Shown piece after piece: positions 17,943-27,264 of a stretch of 64,000 nucleotides of DNA (positions are counted from its first letter, which is position 1; each line of letters starts with the position of its first letter). A program made the translations under genes and the position numbers. This DNA is from Enteractinococcus coprophilus (GTDB lineage: Bacteria; Actinomycetota; Actinomycetes; Actinomycetales; Micrococcaceae). A model generated the notes under the pieces. The model was given only the letters and a program-made list of their open reading frames with translations, did not search any database and had not been told where the DNA came from. The stretch lies in NCBI RefSeq assembly GCF_006716305.1, contig NZ_VFOU01000004.1:273491-337490 (forward strand), written 5' to 3'.

Positions 17943-17987
17943 TCCTGTCACAATGAGTATTGCATGCTCTTATGGCAGGTCTGACTT

Positions 17988-17993
17988 TATACT
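17988..17993 (+). promoter_or_regulatory. -10 element TATACT for a leaderless mscL
   Basis: TATACT ends 7 nt before the ATG of mscL at 18001, so transcription is expected to start at or next to the A of the ATG. No ribosome-binding site is present. No convincing -35 is seen. Confidence 0.5.
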
Positions 17994-18000
17994 GTGAATC

Positions 18001-18390
18001 ATGCTCAAAGGATTTAGAGACTTCTTAGCGCAGGGTAACGTGATGGACCTTGCCGTTGCCGTGATTATTGGGGCCGCTTTCACGCAGGTCGTTACCGCCC
18101 TGACCGACTCGGTACTCATGCCGCTGATTTCTGCGCTCGTGGGTTCACCAAACTTCGATGATTTCGCCAAAGTAACCCTCAACGGTAATGAAATCGCATT
18201 CGGGGTCCTGCTCACTGCGATGGTGAACTTCTTATTCGTGGCAGCTGCCGTCTATTTCTTCATCGTGACACCAATGAACAAACTCATCGCTCTGCGGAAG
18301 CGCGAAGAAGAAGACGCAGAAGAAACTCCAGAGGACATCGCCCTACTGCGTGAAATCCGCGATGCGCTGACCAGGAATCCCCGCATCTAG
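18001..18390 (+). CDS. mscL: Large-conductance mechanosensitive channel MscL
   Basis: A 129-residue channel subunit that opens under membrane tension to release solutes during osmotic downshock. The family pattern is complete: amphipathic MLKGFRDFLAQGNVMDLAVAVIIGAAF (N-terminal helix and TM1), extracellular loop around residues 45-65, TM2 (LLTAMVNFLFVAAAVYFFIV) and an acidic cytoplasmic bundle helix ending near 125. The ATG has no Shine-Dalgarno and sits at the predicted transcription start. Confidence 0.96.
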   Translation: MLKGFRDFLAQGNVMDLAVAVIIGAAFTQVVTALTDSVLMPLISALVGSPNFDDFAKVTLNGNEIAFGVLLTAMVNFLFVAAAVYFFIVTPMNKLIALRKREEEDAEETPEDIALLREIRDALTRNPRI

Positions 18391-18455
18391 CTTCCCACAC
18401 CAGAAAAACACGGCATCATCCGACAGCTTCCTTGAATGGACATCGCACTGAGCGC

Positions 18456-18743
18456 TTAGAAATTCGGAATGCACGGCATCCAATTGTATTGCGGATTCTC
18501 ACAATCAGGGACAGCCATCAGCCCGATGGCCAGGGCTGTGGCCACAACACCCGCAAGCAGGAGAATGCCAAAAACCAGGAGCCGTCGTGCCGCAAGGTTC
18601 TTTGGCGGATCCGCGGAAACATCGCGCGGGTCCTGGCCTGCTAGAACATTTGCTTCCCGGTGGAACTCGTCAACATCGCGGCGAAAGTATCCTTCGGCCG
18701 CGCGTCGTTCCTCCTCGGTCGGCTGTTCGTCTGGTGTGGTCAC
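18456..18743 (-). CDS. Hypothetical single-pass membrane protein coupled to glmM
   Basis: A 95-residue protein with an acidic N-terminal half ([20 protein letters not shown]), one membrane helix ([24 protein letters not shown], about residues 55-78) and a short tail with two cysteines ([12 protein letters not shown]). I do not recognise the family. The GTG start overlaps the glmM stop as GTGA, which argues that it is a real, translationally coupled gene. The Cys pair outside the membrane could form a disulfide. A role linked to amino-sugar or wall synthesis would rest only on position. Confidence 0.65.
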   Translation of the reverse strand: MTTPDEQPTEEERRAAEGYFRRDVDEFHREANVLAGQDPRDVSADPPKNLAARRLLVFGILLLAGVVATALAIGLMAVPDCENPQYNWMPCIPNF

Positions 18744-20083
18744 AGCGCCAGGTTTTCTGACACGACATCCGCTAGACGTTGTGCGTGGCTTTCTGCGGTG
18801 TCCTTATCGGCGGCTTCTACCATGACGCGTACCACCGGTTCGGTGCCGGATGGTCGTAATAAGACGCGTCCCGTTTCACCAAGCTGGGTTTCGACCTGCG
18901 CAACGGCGTCGGCGACGACCCCGTTTTTGCTGACACCATCTCGATCCACGTCTTTGACGTTGATCAGTACCTGCGGCAGTCGTGTCATCACAGTCGACAT
19001 TTCGGCCAGTGTCTTGGTGGTTTCTTTCAATCGCGCGGCAAGGTGTAGCCCGGTGAGGATACCGTCGCCGGTCGTGGCCCAGTCTGCGAAGATAATGTGG
19101 CCGGATTGCTCACCACCCAGCGAGTAGGCTTTTTCGTGCATGGCTTCCAGCACATACCGGTCCCCTACTTTGGTCTCGACCACGTTGATGCCGTGATCTT
19201 GCATGGCCAGTTTCAACCCGAGGTTACTCATGACGGTGACAACCAACGTGTCGTCTTTCAGTTTGCCCTGTTCCTTGAGCGCCAGGGCCATAATCGCCAT
19301 GATCTGGTCCCCGTCCACGATCCTGCCTTTATGGTCAACGGCTAAGAAGCGGTCAGCATCCCCATCCAGTGCTACCCCAAGATCAGCACCGTGTTCGAGT
19401 ACAGCGGCCTGCAAGTTTTCCATGTGGGTGGAACCGTAGTTTTGGTTAATGTTCAGACCATCTGGGTCCGCGCCGATCAACGCTACCTCGGCACCGGCAT
19501 CCGTAAAGACCTGCGGTGCCACGGCAGAGCCTGCACCGTGGGCGGCATCGATGACAACCTTCATACCGTCCAGACGGTTGGGTAGAGATTTCAACAGGTG
19601 AATAACATATCGATCTTCGGCATCCGAGAACCGGCGAACACGACCCACTTCCGCGCCGATAGGACGCAATGGTGGTTGGCCCAGTTGAGCCTCTATGCGT
19701 GCTTCCTGCGCGTCGGTAAGCTTATCGCCACCGCGGGCGAGGAATTTAATCCCGTTATCGGGGGCTGGGTTGTGCGATGCAGAAATCATCACACCGAAAT
19801 CGGCGTTGATGTCGTCAACCAAGTAGGCAGCCGCGGGGGTAGGCATGACACCAGCGTCGTACACGTCGACGCCGGAAGAGGCGAGACCTGCAGAGACTGC
19901 TGCAGCAATAAATTCTGAGGAGATCCGTGGGTCTCGGGCTACGACTGCCTTCGGGCGTGCTCCGTTGGAGTTCTCAAACCCCAGGACCACTGCCCCAGCT
20001 TGGGCGAGTTCAAGTGCGAGTTCGACGGTAATTTTTTCGTTGGCTATGCCTCGAACACCGTCAGTACCAAATAATTGTGACAT
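18740..20083 (-). CDS. glmM: Phosphoglucosamine mutase
   Basis: A 447-residue enzyme converting glucosamine-6-phosphate to glucosamine-1-phosphate for UDP-GlcNAc synthesis. It starts [15 protein letters not shown], has the phosphoserine loop MISASHNP (Ser near residue 103), the magnesium loop DGDADRF near 241, sugar-binding GGEQSGH near 325 and the phosphate loop [12 protein letters not shown] at the C-terminus. The ATG at 20081-20083 is preferred over a start 3 codons upstream because it gives the conserved N-terminus. No strong ribosome-binding site is visible. glmS is not nearby. Confidence 0.96.
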   Translation of the reverse strand: MSQLFGTDGVRGIANEKITVELALELAQAGAVVLGFENSNGARPKAVVARDPRISSEFIAAAVSAGLASSGVDVYDAGVMPTPAAAYLVDDINADFGVMISASHNPAPDNGIKFLARGGDKLTDAQEARIEAQLGQPPLRPIGAEVGRVRRFSDAEDRYVIHLLKSLPNRLDGMKVVIDAAHGAGSAVAPQVFTDAGAEVALIGADPDGLNINQNYGSTHMENLQAAVLEHGADLGVALDGDADRFLAVDHKGRIVDGDQIMAIMALALKEQGKLKDDTLVVTVMSNLGLKLAMQDHGINVVETKVGDRYVLEAMHEKAYSLGGEQSGHIIFADWATTGDGILTGLHLAARLKETTKTLAEMSTVMTRLPQVLINVKDVDRDGVSKNGVVADAVAQVETQLGETGRVLLRPSGTEPVVRVMVEAADKDTAESHAQRLADVVSENLAL

Positions 20084-20772
20084 TGTTACCAATTCTGTGT
20101 GACCGGCGAACCACCCCGATACGTGCCGGGATGATTCAGTTATAGATCTTATCGAATCAGCGGGAAGCTACCGCCAAAGTCGTCGCCATACTCCCTCAAC
20201 ATAGACGCCGAGTCACAATTGCATGATCCCGACAGACGTGCCAAGAAAGTGTTCCTACCAGCGTAAAGCACTTTGTTCTCCACACGGTGCATTGCTTCAA
20301 TGTGTGCCCGAGCCTTTTCTCGTCAGCACACGATAGTTCGTGGCCACTACGGGGCAAAAGTAGAGAAAGCGGCACATGTGATCGAGAGGTTCATTCGGTC
20401 CATCACCGTCGAGTCGCGCGCACGGATCAATATTTATCGAACCAGGATCTCTCGACACTTCGCCTGATGTCATCGGCGGGTTACCCTGGTTGAGAAATAC
20501 CGCACGATGCCGCACTCAGACCCGAATTCCGTACATTATCGGCATCTTTGGCATCGGTAGTCATGGGGCAAAGAAGCCGCAGGGAGCGTCTTCCAGCTGA
20601 GAGTGTATCCCTTGGCTGTCGCAGCATGAAGATGGTCGGCTACTGCCCCTCTGAGGGTGATATTGCTGGCAGGCCTGTGATCTAGGCAACTATTCACCAT
20701 CAAAAGTGGTACAACTGTACCGTGCATACATTAGCTTTGATTTCGTAGGTGATGAGGTATGGGAGTAATGAG
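20084..20772. other. 689-bp non-coding region upstream of glmM and of an amino-acid transporter
   Basis: Contains the glmM promoter region on the left and the control region of the rightward transporter on the right, including the palindrome at 20708-20721. Short frames of 60-70 codons exist on both strands between 20273 and 20727. They overlap one another, lack ribosome-binding sites and resemble no family, so I do not call them genes. No tRNA or insertion sequence is visible. Confidence 0.5.
20708..20721. promoter_or_regulatory. Palindrome GGTACA-AC-TGTACC upstream of the transporter
   Basis: A perfect 6-bp inverted repeat with a 2-bp centre, 51 bp before the transporter start. The size and position suit a dimeric transcription factor operator; the regulator is unknown. 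Confidence 0.45.
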
Positions 20773-22233
20773 ATGAGGCAGGGCAAAACCTTTTTGTCAT
20801 TCGTCTTCGCTGGGCTCATTGCACTCTTGAGTTTCTTCATGGCACCGGCTGCCCTAGCCGATAATGCCGCAGAGACTGAAGGTGGCGACCCGGAAGGCGA
20901 GGTATACGTCATCGGTACAGACACGACGTTTGCACCGTTTGAATTTCGCGATCCTGCAGGCGAACTGGTGGGAATCGACATTGACCTGATGAAAGCCATT
21001 GCCGAGGACCAGGGCTTCCGGGTCGAATTCCGATCGATGGGGTTCAATGCTGCGCTGCAAGCATTGAGCGCTAACCAAGTAGACGGAGTCATCGCCGGGG
21101 CAGGGATTACGGAAGAGCGTCAAGAGGTCTATGACTTCTCCGATCCATACTTCACCGGTGAATTGACGATCGCGGCCGTCGAGGGTTCTGGCATTTCTGG
21201 GTGGGGAGATCTTGAGGGTGAATCAGTTGCCGTCAAGACGGGCTCGCTCTCTGAAGAGTGGGCTCGCGAAATGCAACAGGACCACGACTTCGAAATCAAT
21301 GCCCTGGATCAAACAACGACCATGGTGGAATCGGTCAAGTCCGGCCACGACAAGGCCCTCGTTGATGACCTGCCGATCATCGCCTATGGAATCCAACAAG
21401 GTTCCGGTCTGGAATTAGTATCAGAGCCTGAGCCAACCGGTGACTACGGGTTTATGGTGAACAAGGGTGAGAACCAAGAGCTCTTAGCCATGTTCAACGA
21501 GGGGCTCAACAACCTGCAGGAGTCCGGTGAATATCAAGAGATCCTTGATCATTACATCGGCGGGGAGTCCGGCCCGGATCCATCGACTTTCTTAGGCCTG
21601 TTGGCTACCTCAATTCCGGCATTGATGGTCGGGCTACGAAATACGCTGCTCATCACTGGCATCTCGTTTGCGATCGCCATGGCACTGGGCTTGATGTTTG
21701 GTTTCATGAAACTCTCGTCGAATATTATTCTGCGCGGGATTGCCACCACCTTCATCGCCATCTTTCGTGGGACCCCGGTTCTTGTATGGGCGTTCTTTTT
21801 CTACTTTGGTTTGCCGCAAGTGCTCGGAACGCCGATTTCCATTTGGGTCGCCGGTGCACTGACGCTATCACTGAACGGGGCGGCGTATATTGCTGAAATC
21901 GTTCGAGGATCTGTACAGTCCGTAGATCCTGGGCAGGCCGAAGCCGCCCGTTCTCTGGCGCTGACGCAGGGACAGTCGATGCGCAAAGTGGTGCTGCCGC
22001 AGGCGTTCAAGATGATGACTCCTTCATTGATCAACCAACTGGTGATCATGCTCAAAGACTCCTCATTGTTGCTGGCCATTGGCTTTGGCGAGCTGCTCTA
22101 CCAGGCGCAGCAGATCTATGCGGCCAACTTCCGCACGACCGAGGTGTTGCTCATTGTCGCTGCGATCTATTTTGTAGCAATCTGGTTGCTCACCGGTCTG
22201 GCGAACTACGCGGATAGAAGGGTAAATAAGTAA
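20773..22233 (+). CDS. Amino-acid ABC transporter, fused substrate-binding protein and permease
   Basis: A 486-residue fusion. A signal peptide (about residues 1-28, ending APAALA) leads into a type-3 solute-binding domain (about 40-260, with [21 protein letters not shown]). This continues directly into a HisM/GlnP-type permease (about 270-486, five helices). The coupling region [20 protein letters not shown] is near 371-390. The ATG at 20773 has GGGAG 7 nt upstream; upstream ATG/GTG codons at 20749-20752 lack one. Likely substrate is glutamine, a basic or another polar amino acid. The stop overlaps the ATPase start by 1 nt (TAATG). Confidence 0.9.
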   Translation: MRQGKTFLSFVFAGLIALLSFFMAPAALADNAAETEGGDPEGEVYVIGTDTTFAPFEFRDPAGELVGIDIDLMKAIAEDQGFRVEFRSMGFNAALQALSANQVDGVIAGAGITEERQEVYDFSDPYFTGELTIAAVEGSGISGWGDLEGESVAVKTGSLSEEWAREMQQDHDFEINALDQTTTMVESVKSGHDKALVDDLPIIAYGIQQGSGLELVSEPEPTGDYGFMVNKGENQELLAMFNEGLNNLQESGEYQEILDHYIGGESGPDPSTFLGLLATSIPALMVGLRNTLLITGISFAIAMALGLMFGFMKLSSNIILRGIATTFIAIFRGTPVLVWAFFFYFGLPQVLGTPISIWVAGALTLSLNGAAYIAEIVRGSVQSVDPGQAEAARSLALTQGQSMRKVVLPQAFKMMTPSLINQLVIMLKDSSLLLAIGFGELLYQAQQIYAANFRTTEVLLIVAAIYFVAIWLLTGLANYADRRVNK

Positions 22234-23009
22234 TGCCAAATCCAAAAACTTCTACCATCCCATTAGTGACTGATGACGAGACGAACGTGATCCGCATTGA
22301 GAATCTGCGGAAATCGTTCGGCGACCACGAGGTACTCAAAGGGGTCAACGCCAACGTCAAAACGGGCGAAGTCGTCTGTATCATCGGCCCCTCGGGATCT
22401 GGAAAATCCACGTTGCTACGCTGCATCAATGGCCTCGAAACAATTACTTCGGGCGATATCTGGCTGGGTGGGTTCAGCCTGGCAGATAACAATGTCGATC
22501 TGAATGAGGTGCGCAAGCATGTGGGGATGGTGTTTCAGCATTTCAACTTATTCCCCAATATGACGGTGTTGGAAAACATCACACTGGCGCCCACTCAGGT
22601 GAAAAAATATTCCCAGGACCGGGCGCAGCAAGAGGCCCGGGAACTATTGCATCGCGTGGGGCTAGAAGATAAAGCCGATGCCCGGCCGGACTCACTGTCC
22701 GGAGGGCAGAAGCAACGTGTTGCCATCGCCAGAGCCCTGGCGATGAAACCAGAAATCATGCTCTTTGATGAGGCGACCTCTGCCTTGGACCCCGAAATGG
22801 TAGGTGAAGTTCTTGGTGTCATCCGTAGCCTCGCCGAAGAAGGTATGACGATGGTGTTAGTGACCCACGAAATGGGCTTCGCCCGTGAGGTCGCCGACCG
22901 GGTGGCTTTCATTGATTCCGGCGTGATCCAAGAACACGGTTCGCCGGAACAAATTTTTGGCAACCCCACCTCGGATCGGCTCAAAGATTTCCTGTCGAAA
23001 GTCCTCTAA
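22233..23009 (+). CDS. Amino-acid ABC transporter ATP-binding protein (GlnQ-like)
   Basis: A 258-residue polar-amino-acid ATPase pairing with the fused receptor/permease just upstream. Walker [10 protein letters not shown] is at about residues 52-60, signature LSGGQKQR near 155, Walker [21 protein letters not shown] near 172 and the switch histidine in [19 protein letters not shown]. The N-terminal 20 residues before [11 protein letters not shown] are an extra leader. The two genes are translationally coupled and the unit ends at the hairpin 23031-23064. Confidence 0.93.
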   Translation: MPNPKTSTIPLVTDDETNVIRIENLRKSFGDHEVLKGVNANVKTGEVVCIIGPSGSGKSTLLRCINGLETITSGDIWLGGFSLADNNVDLNEVRKHVGMVFQHFNLFPNMTVLENITLAPTQVKKYSQDRAQQEARELLHRVGLEDKADARPDSLSGGQKQRVAIARALAMKPEIMLFDEATSALDPEMVGEVLGVIRSLAEEGMTMVLVTHEMGFAREVADRVAFIDSGVIQEHGSPEQIFGNPTSDRLKDFLSKVL

Positions 23010-23030
23010 CCCAGTCCAATCACGAGCCTC

Positions 23031-23064
23031 GCGGGGTATAGACCGGTTTCGGTCTGCACCCCGC
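23031..23064. terminator. Hairpin between convergent transporter ATPase and oxidase genes
   Basis: GCGGGGT (23031-23037) pairs with ACCCCGC (23058-23064), and inside it GACCG with CGGTC around a GTTT loop. It lies in the 62-bp gap between two convergent genes, which fits a bidirectional terminator, although no strong T-run follows. Confidence 0.6.
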
Positions 23065-23071
23065 ACTGTAT

Positions 23072-24379
23072 TTAAGGGCCCAGTACGCGGGTCACATAGG
23101 GGTTGGCGAAAACGCGCTCCGGGTCTAACTGCTCACGGATGTCTGACATCTTCGCCCACATCGGATACAGCCCCGGGAAGTCGTCGGCGGCTAGGGTGTG
23201 GAGTTTGCCCCAGTGTGGACGCCCGTCTGCAGCACGTAGGATTGGCTCAATCTGGCCGAAGTAGTCGCCAAAGTCTTGCCGAAAGTATTGGTGGGCAGCG
23301 ATGTAACCCGTGGCACGACCATGATTCGTGGCCAACCACGCAGTATCTGCTGCAGCAGATCGAATCTCCAACGGGAATGCGCTACCGAGGTTCTTACGCC
23401 AAAATAGCGCGCGCAGCTCACGTACTACTTCCGGGATGGCATCCAAGGGCAGCGCATATTCCATCTCGTTGAATCGTACTCGACGAGATGATGCAAAAGC
23501 GGACGACCAGTGGGCCGTGATGTCGGATCTGCCCCATGCTCGGGTGGCGTACCGGTTGAGTGCTGGCAGCCAGCGGCTAGAACGGCGACCGAGTTGACTG
23601 ATCACTGCCAGGCCGCCGTTGGACACGAGCTCCTGGTTGACCCATTGTTGTGCTCTGCGCAGTGGTGATGGGGTGTGGCGCTGGATTGACTGGCGCCGCG
23701 AGCTTTTGGTTTGGACATTATGATCGTGTCCGAACCAAAAGAACTCAAAGTGATCATGCTGGTCGTTGAGTGCCTCCCAGTTTGTTAGCACCCCCTCGAG
23801 AGATGTCGGCGCTTCGACGGTTCGTAGATCGTATTCCGGCACCAGTTGCAGTGTCACGCTGGTCAAGATGCCAAGGGCTCCCATGCTGACGCGGAGCGCA
23901 TCAAGGAGCTCGGGCTCGTGCTCCTGGGAGACGCTCAGGCTGTGCCCCGTGCCAGTGATGACTTCCAAGCCCACAACCTGAGATGCTAAACCACCGTATG
24001 CGGCCCCCGTCCCATGGGTCCCGGTGGAGATGGCACCGGCGATCGACTGTTGGTTGATATCCCCAAGATTCTGCATTGCCCAGCCACTACCGTCTACAAA
24101 CTGGGGTATTTGCCACAGTCGGGTGCCTGAGCGCAGGGTAATTCGTCCGGTTTGTTGGTCGAAGGCCACCGTCCCGGTGTAGTTGTCTAGATTCACTTGG
24201 ATATCCTCAGCGACCGCGACGCCGGTAAAGGAGTGCCCAGAGCCCACCGCTTTGAGGCGTCGTCCCTGGGTTAACGCCTGGTGGACCGTCGTTTCCAGCG
24301 CCGCAGTGGTCCAGGGAGTCGCTACCTCAGTGGGTGTAGCAGTGACCGTCTTCGACCAATTCGACCAGGAGTGCGCCAT
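23072..24379 (-). CDS. FAD-dependent aldonolactone oxidase (D-arabinono-1,4-lactone oxidase-like)
   Basis: A 435-residue VAO-family flavoenzyme. The FAD-binding PCMH domain (about residues 12-185) has the flavin-site motif AVGSGHSFTG, then LGDINQQSIAGAISTGTHGTG. The C-terminal ALO domain ends with RPHWGKLHTL and the family tail LDPERVFANPYVTRVLG. Known relatives oxidise sugar-acid lactones such as L-gulono- or D-arabinono-1,4-lactone, or alditols. No membrane segment or signal is seen, so it is cytoplasmic. It is the last of three closely packed genes (15-bp gap to the PLP enzyme), which suggests a joint pathway. The actual substrate is unknown. Confidence 0.85.
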   Translation of the reverse strand: MAHSWSNWSKTVTATPTEVATPWTTAALETTVHQALTQGRRLKAVGSGHSFTGVAVAEDIQVNLDNYTGTVAFDQQTGRITLRSGTRLWQIPQFVDGSGWAMQNLGDINQQSIAGAISTGTHGTGAAYGGLASQVVGLEVITGTGHSLSVSQEHEPELLDALRVSMGALGILTSVTLQLVPEYDLRTVEAPTSLEGVLTNWEALNDQHDHFEFFWFGHDHNVQTKSSRRQSIQRHTPSPLRRAQQWVNQELVSNGGLAVISQLGRRSSRWLPALNRYATRAWGRSDITAHWSSAFASSRRVRFNEMEYALPLDAIPEVVRELRALFWRKNLGSAFPLEIRSAAADTAWLATNHGRATGYIAAHQYFRQDFGDYFGQIEPILRAADGRPHWGKLHTLAADDFPGLYPMWAKMSDIREQLDPERVFANPYVTRVLGP

Positions 24380-24394
24380 AACAATGTGCCTGCC

Positions 24395-25615
24395 TTAGAG
24401 AAATGCGTAACCATCACCGCGGTACGTGGACACGCGGGCGGTGATGGATTGCTGCGTGAGAATGTAGAAATGATTGACGTGTTCGGCCAGTTCCCCGGCT
24501 TTGGTGTGCCGAAACCAGACCCGCTGTCCGATATGAAGTCTCCCCTTGTGAGATGTCAACGGGGTTTGAACTTCACCGGCGCCCTCGGTGCTGGTATAGC
24601 GCAGTCCTGGCGGATAGGTCGGTTGCGGGAGCCGGTCGGCACCGGGTGGCCCTGACGCAATCCACCCGCCACCATGCACGGTGATCATCCGGGCTCGTGG
24701 TGCACGTACGGCGTCCAGCCCAAAGAAAGCGGCCGGATGGGGTGTGAACCTTGCATAATGATCGAAGAGGTACGGACCGTAGAGCCCAGAACCGGCGGCA
24801 AGTTCAGTGACGGACTCATCGGATGTCGTGAATTCAAGCGACCCTGTGCCACCGCCGTTGACGAATTCCAGTTCCGGTACCCCGCGCTCAGTTAGTACCG
24901 CCTGCACTGCAGCAACCATGCTCGGTCTGCGAGCGCTCAGTTCAGCCATCGCGATGCGTTTGAGCGCTCTGATGGCAGGGTTGGCATCCGTGAGCCCGGC
25001 AATGTGGGCTTCGTAGCCCATCACCCCCACGAGCTGAAACTGCGGGGAGGCGGTGATATATTCGGCGGCCGCGCGGGCTTGGGAGGCTCGATGGATCGGT
25101 GATCGACGAGCGCCGATGTGGAAGGGGCCAAACTTCAATGAGGTATCCAGATCCAGACAGATTCGTACCGGCGCCACGGGTGTGCCCACGTCCTGGATGG
25201 CTCGCAGTTGATCGGGGTGATCAATCATCAGAGTAATGGTCGATAACAGTTCGGCCGAACGTAGCAAGTTGCCCAGCGCATTGGATGCGACGGTTGGATA
25301 TCCTACGACGACGTCGTCGGTGACCCCCATGTGCACCAACATGATGGCTTCATCCAAACTCAACGCCAAGACCCCCGCGAACCCCTCAAGAGCCAGCAAA
25401 GCTTTGAGAACTTCTACCGAGCGGATCGACTTCGACGAGATGCGCACTGGTTTACCCCGGGCGCGAGCAAGGAGATCATGCGCATTGGCTGATAGGGCGT
25501 GCAGGTCTAGTACGGCCATTGGGGCGTCCAGGTTGTGACAGGCTGCATCCAGCCGAAGATGCTGCTGGCCGGGTAGGGGTTGACCAGGTGGTAGGAGTCG
25601 AAAACTTGTATCCAT
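24395..25615 (-). CDS. Fold-III PLP enzyme, amino acid deaminase/aldolase type
   Basis: A 406-residue protein of the alanine-racemase-like N-terminal barrel superfamily, related to D-threonine aldolase and D-serine dehydratase. MAVLDLHALSANAHDLLARARGKPVRISSKSIRS contains the probable PLP lysine around residues 55-62, in contrast to the VKADAYGHG form of Alr. EFVNGGGTGSLEFTTS (about residues 251-266) is a phosphate-binding segment. It lies 8 bp after the aldehyde dehydrogenase and 15 bp before the oxidase. In other actinobacteria I recall this type next to an aldonolactone oxidase. A retro-aldol cleavage would yield an aldehyde for the neighbouring dehydrogenase; this is inference. Confidence 0.78.
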   Translation of the reverse strand: MDTSFRLLPPGQPLPGQQHLRLDAACHNLDAPMAVLDLHALSANAHDLLARARGKPVRISSKSIRSVEVLKALLALEGFAGVLALSLDEAIMLVHMGVTDDVVVGYPTVASNALGNLLRSAELLSTITLMIDHPDQLRAIQDVGTPVAPVRICLDLDTSLKFGPFHIGARRSPIHRASQARAAAEYITASPQFQLVGVMGYEAHIAGLTDANPAIRALKRIAMAELSARRPSMVAAVQAVLTERGVPELEFVNGGGTGSLEFTTSDESVTELAAGSGLYGPYLFDHYARFTPHPAAFFGLDAVRAPRARMITVHGGGWIASGPPGADRLPQPTYPPGLRYTSTEGAGEVQTPLTSHKGRLHIGQRVWFRHTKAGELAEHVNHFYILTQQSITARVSTYRGDGYAFL

Positions 25616-25623
25616 GGTCGTGG

Positions 25624-27066
25624 TTATTTCGGTCCCAGGGTGCGGTAGTGCTGGGCCGTTTGCCTATCGGCGACTGGGTTTTTTCCGGCTGACAGGAAAC
25701 GGCGAACCAGGCCATTGGCCCAGCCGGGTATTGGTTGCGTCATGAGTTTGATGGTGTCGAATCGGGTGGGTTTATCTAACACCGCGCGTTGGTGGGTGAA
25801 GGTTTCTAGGGACCAGCGGCCATGGTACTGGCCGCGACCTGATGCGCCCACTCCGCCAAAGGGTAGATGTGGGTTGGCGACGTGCATGACCGGAATGTTG
25901 ATACCGATCGCCCCAGCCACCACCTGATCGCAAAAGGAGTCTTTGATGGCCTTGGATTCGGTGAACACATAAGCCGCCAGTGGGTGGGCTCGTTGATTGA
26001 TGCGATGCACTGCTTCGTCGATTCCGGTGACCTTCATGATGGGCAGGACCGGGCCGAAGAGCTCGCGCGACATCAAGGCGTCGTCTTCGGTGGTGTCGGT
26101 AATGATCGTCGGCTCAATGAAACGTTGTACCGGGTTGCTGGTTCCGCCGTACACCACGTTGCCTTGTGTGTTGTCTAGCAGTTCGACAAGCCGGCTAGTG
26201 TGGTCTGGGGTGATCATCCGTGGATAATTCGGGTTGGTCTGCGGTTGTGTGCCAAACTGTCGCTGGACCTCGGCAAGGACCGCAGTCTGGAACTGGTCCG
26301 CGACGGCTTCGTGAACATAGACGTGATTTGGTGCTACACAGGTCTGCCCGGCATTGAAGAACTTGCCCCATACCAGGCGGGTTGCAGCAGCCTTGAGATT
26401 GACGTCGTCATGGACATAGACCGGGGATTGGCCGCCAAGCTCCAGCGTGTAATCGATATGGCGTTCGGCACAGACTTGGGCAATAATCGACCCGACCCGG
26501 GCCGATCCGGTGAAAAACACGTAACCCGGATCGGTCGTGAGCATTTCATGGACGATATCTGGACCGCCGGTGACCACACGAACAGCATGTGGGTCAAGGT
26601 ATTGCGGAATCAGTTCGGCCAGGGCAGCTTCGACCGCGGTGGCGACCTCGGAGGGCTTCAATACCACCGCGTTCCCCGCCGCGACGGCTCCGGCCAGCGG
26701 CGACAAACTCAGCAATAGCGGATAGTTCCACGGCGAAATCACCAACACGACGCCACGTGGTTCGTGTTGGATCGAAGACGTCGCCGGCCAGAGTGCGATC
26801 GGGGTGCGGACGCGTCGCGGTTTGGCCCAAGAGATCACGTGTTTACGTAGCGCTTTAATCTCGTGAAGCACCTGGCCGATCTCGGATACCCACGCTTCGA
26901 AACTGTTCTTGCCAAGGTCGGCTCGCAGCGCTGCCTCGATAGTCTCGGCGTGGTCCTCCAGGAGTTGTTGTAACGCGGCCAATTGGCCCAATCGCCAAGC
27001 AACGCTTCGGGTTCGTCCTGTCCGGTACACGTGTTGAACGTCGGCAAGGGTCTGTGCAGCGGTCAT
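25624..27066 (-). CDS. NAD(P)-dependent aldehyde dehydrogenase (class 3-like)
   Basis: An enzyme of about 480 residues oxidising an aldehyde to its acid. Key motifs are ISPWNYPLLLSLSPLAGA (about residues 109-126), VLKPSE, TGSARVG (cofactor site), the general base in TLELGGQSP and the catalytic cysteine in FNAGQTCVAPNHV near 240. The short N-terminus and the FGGVGASGRGQYHG block near 405 match the class 3 / coniferyl-type aldehyde dehydrogenases. ATG 27064-27066 has AAAGG 7 nt upstream and is preferred to the TTG two codons earlier. First gene of the three-gene set with the PLP enzyme and oxidase. Confidence 0.9.
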   Translation of the reverse strand: MTAAQTLADVQHVYRTGRTRSVAWRLGQLAALQQLLEDHAETIEAALRADLGKNSFEAWVSEIGQVLHEIKALRKHVISWAKPRRVRTPIALWPATSSIQHEPRGVVLVISPWNYPLLLSLSPLAGAVAAGNAVVLKPSEVATAVEAALAELIPQYLDPHAVRVVTGGPDIVHEMLTTDPGYVFFTGSARVGSIIAQVCAERHIDYTLELGGQSPVYVHDDVNLKAAATRLVWGKFFNAGQTCVAPNHVYVHEAVADQFQTAVLAEVQRQFGTQPQTNPNYPRMITPDHTSRLVELLDNTQGNVVYGGTSNPVQRFIEPTIITDTTEDDALMSRELFGPVLPIMKVTGIDEAVHRINQRAHPLAAYVFTESKAIKDSFCDQVVAGAIGINIPVMHVANPHLPFGGVGASGRGQYHGRWSLETFTHQRAVLDKPTRFDTIKLMTQPIPGWANGLVRRFLSAGKNPVADRQTAQHYRTLGPK

Positions 27067-27168
27067 GTCCAACCTTTCTGGTCGTTTCCCAGCGTACTGT
27101 TACTAGCTGGTAACGAGCAACGACCGGGCGGGGAATGCCACAAGCCCTGGTACCGTCGGCCGTTGGTT

Positions 27169-27183
27169 CCCAGCAACGCTGGG
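27169..27183. terminator. Short hairpin downstream of hyuB (weak terminator candidate)
   Basis: CCCAGC (27169-27174) pairs with GCTGGG (27178-27183) around a 3-nt loop in the 198-bp gap between hyuB and the aldehyde dehydrogenase gene. There is no T-run, so termination is uncertain and the two gene groups may be partly cotranscribed. Confidence 0.3.
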
Positions 27184-27264
27184 TGGGGTGCGCGTAACTC
27201 ACGCCTTGGGCCAAAGGTGTCTCCAGGCGCACATATTCTTCGGTACCCCACGAAGATCTCCTGG

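Noticed and set aside
20273..20727. Four short frames on both strands upstream of the amino-acid transporter
   Set aside because: They overlap one another, have no family resemblance or ribosome-binding site and lie in a control region.
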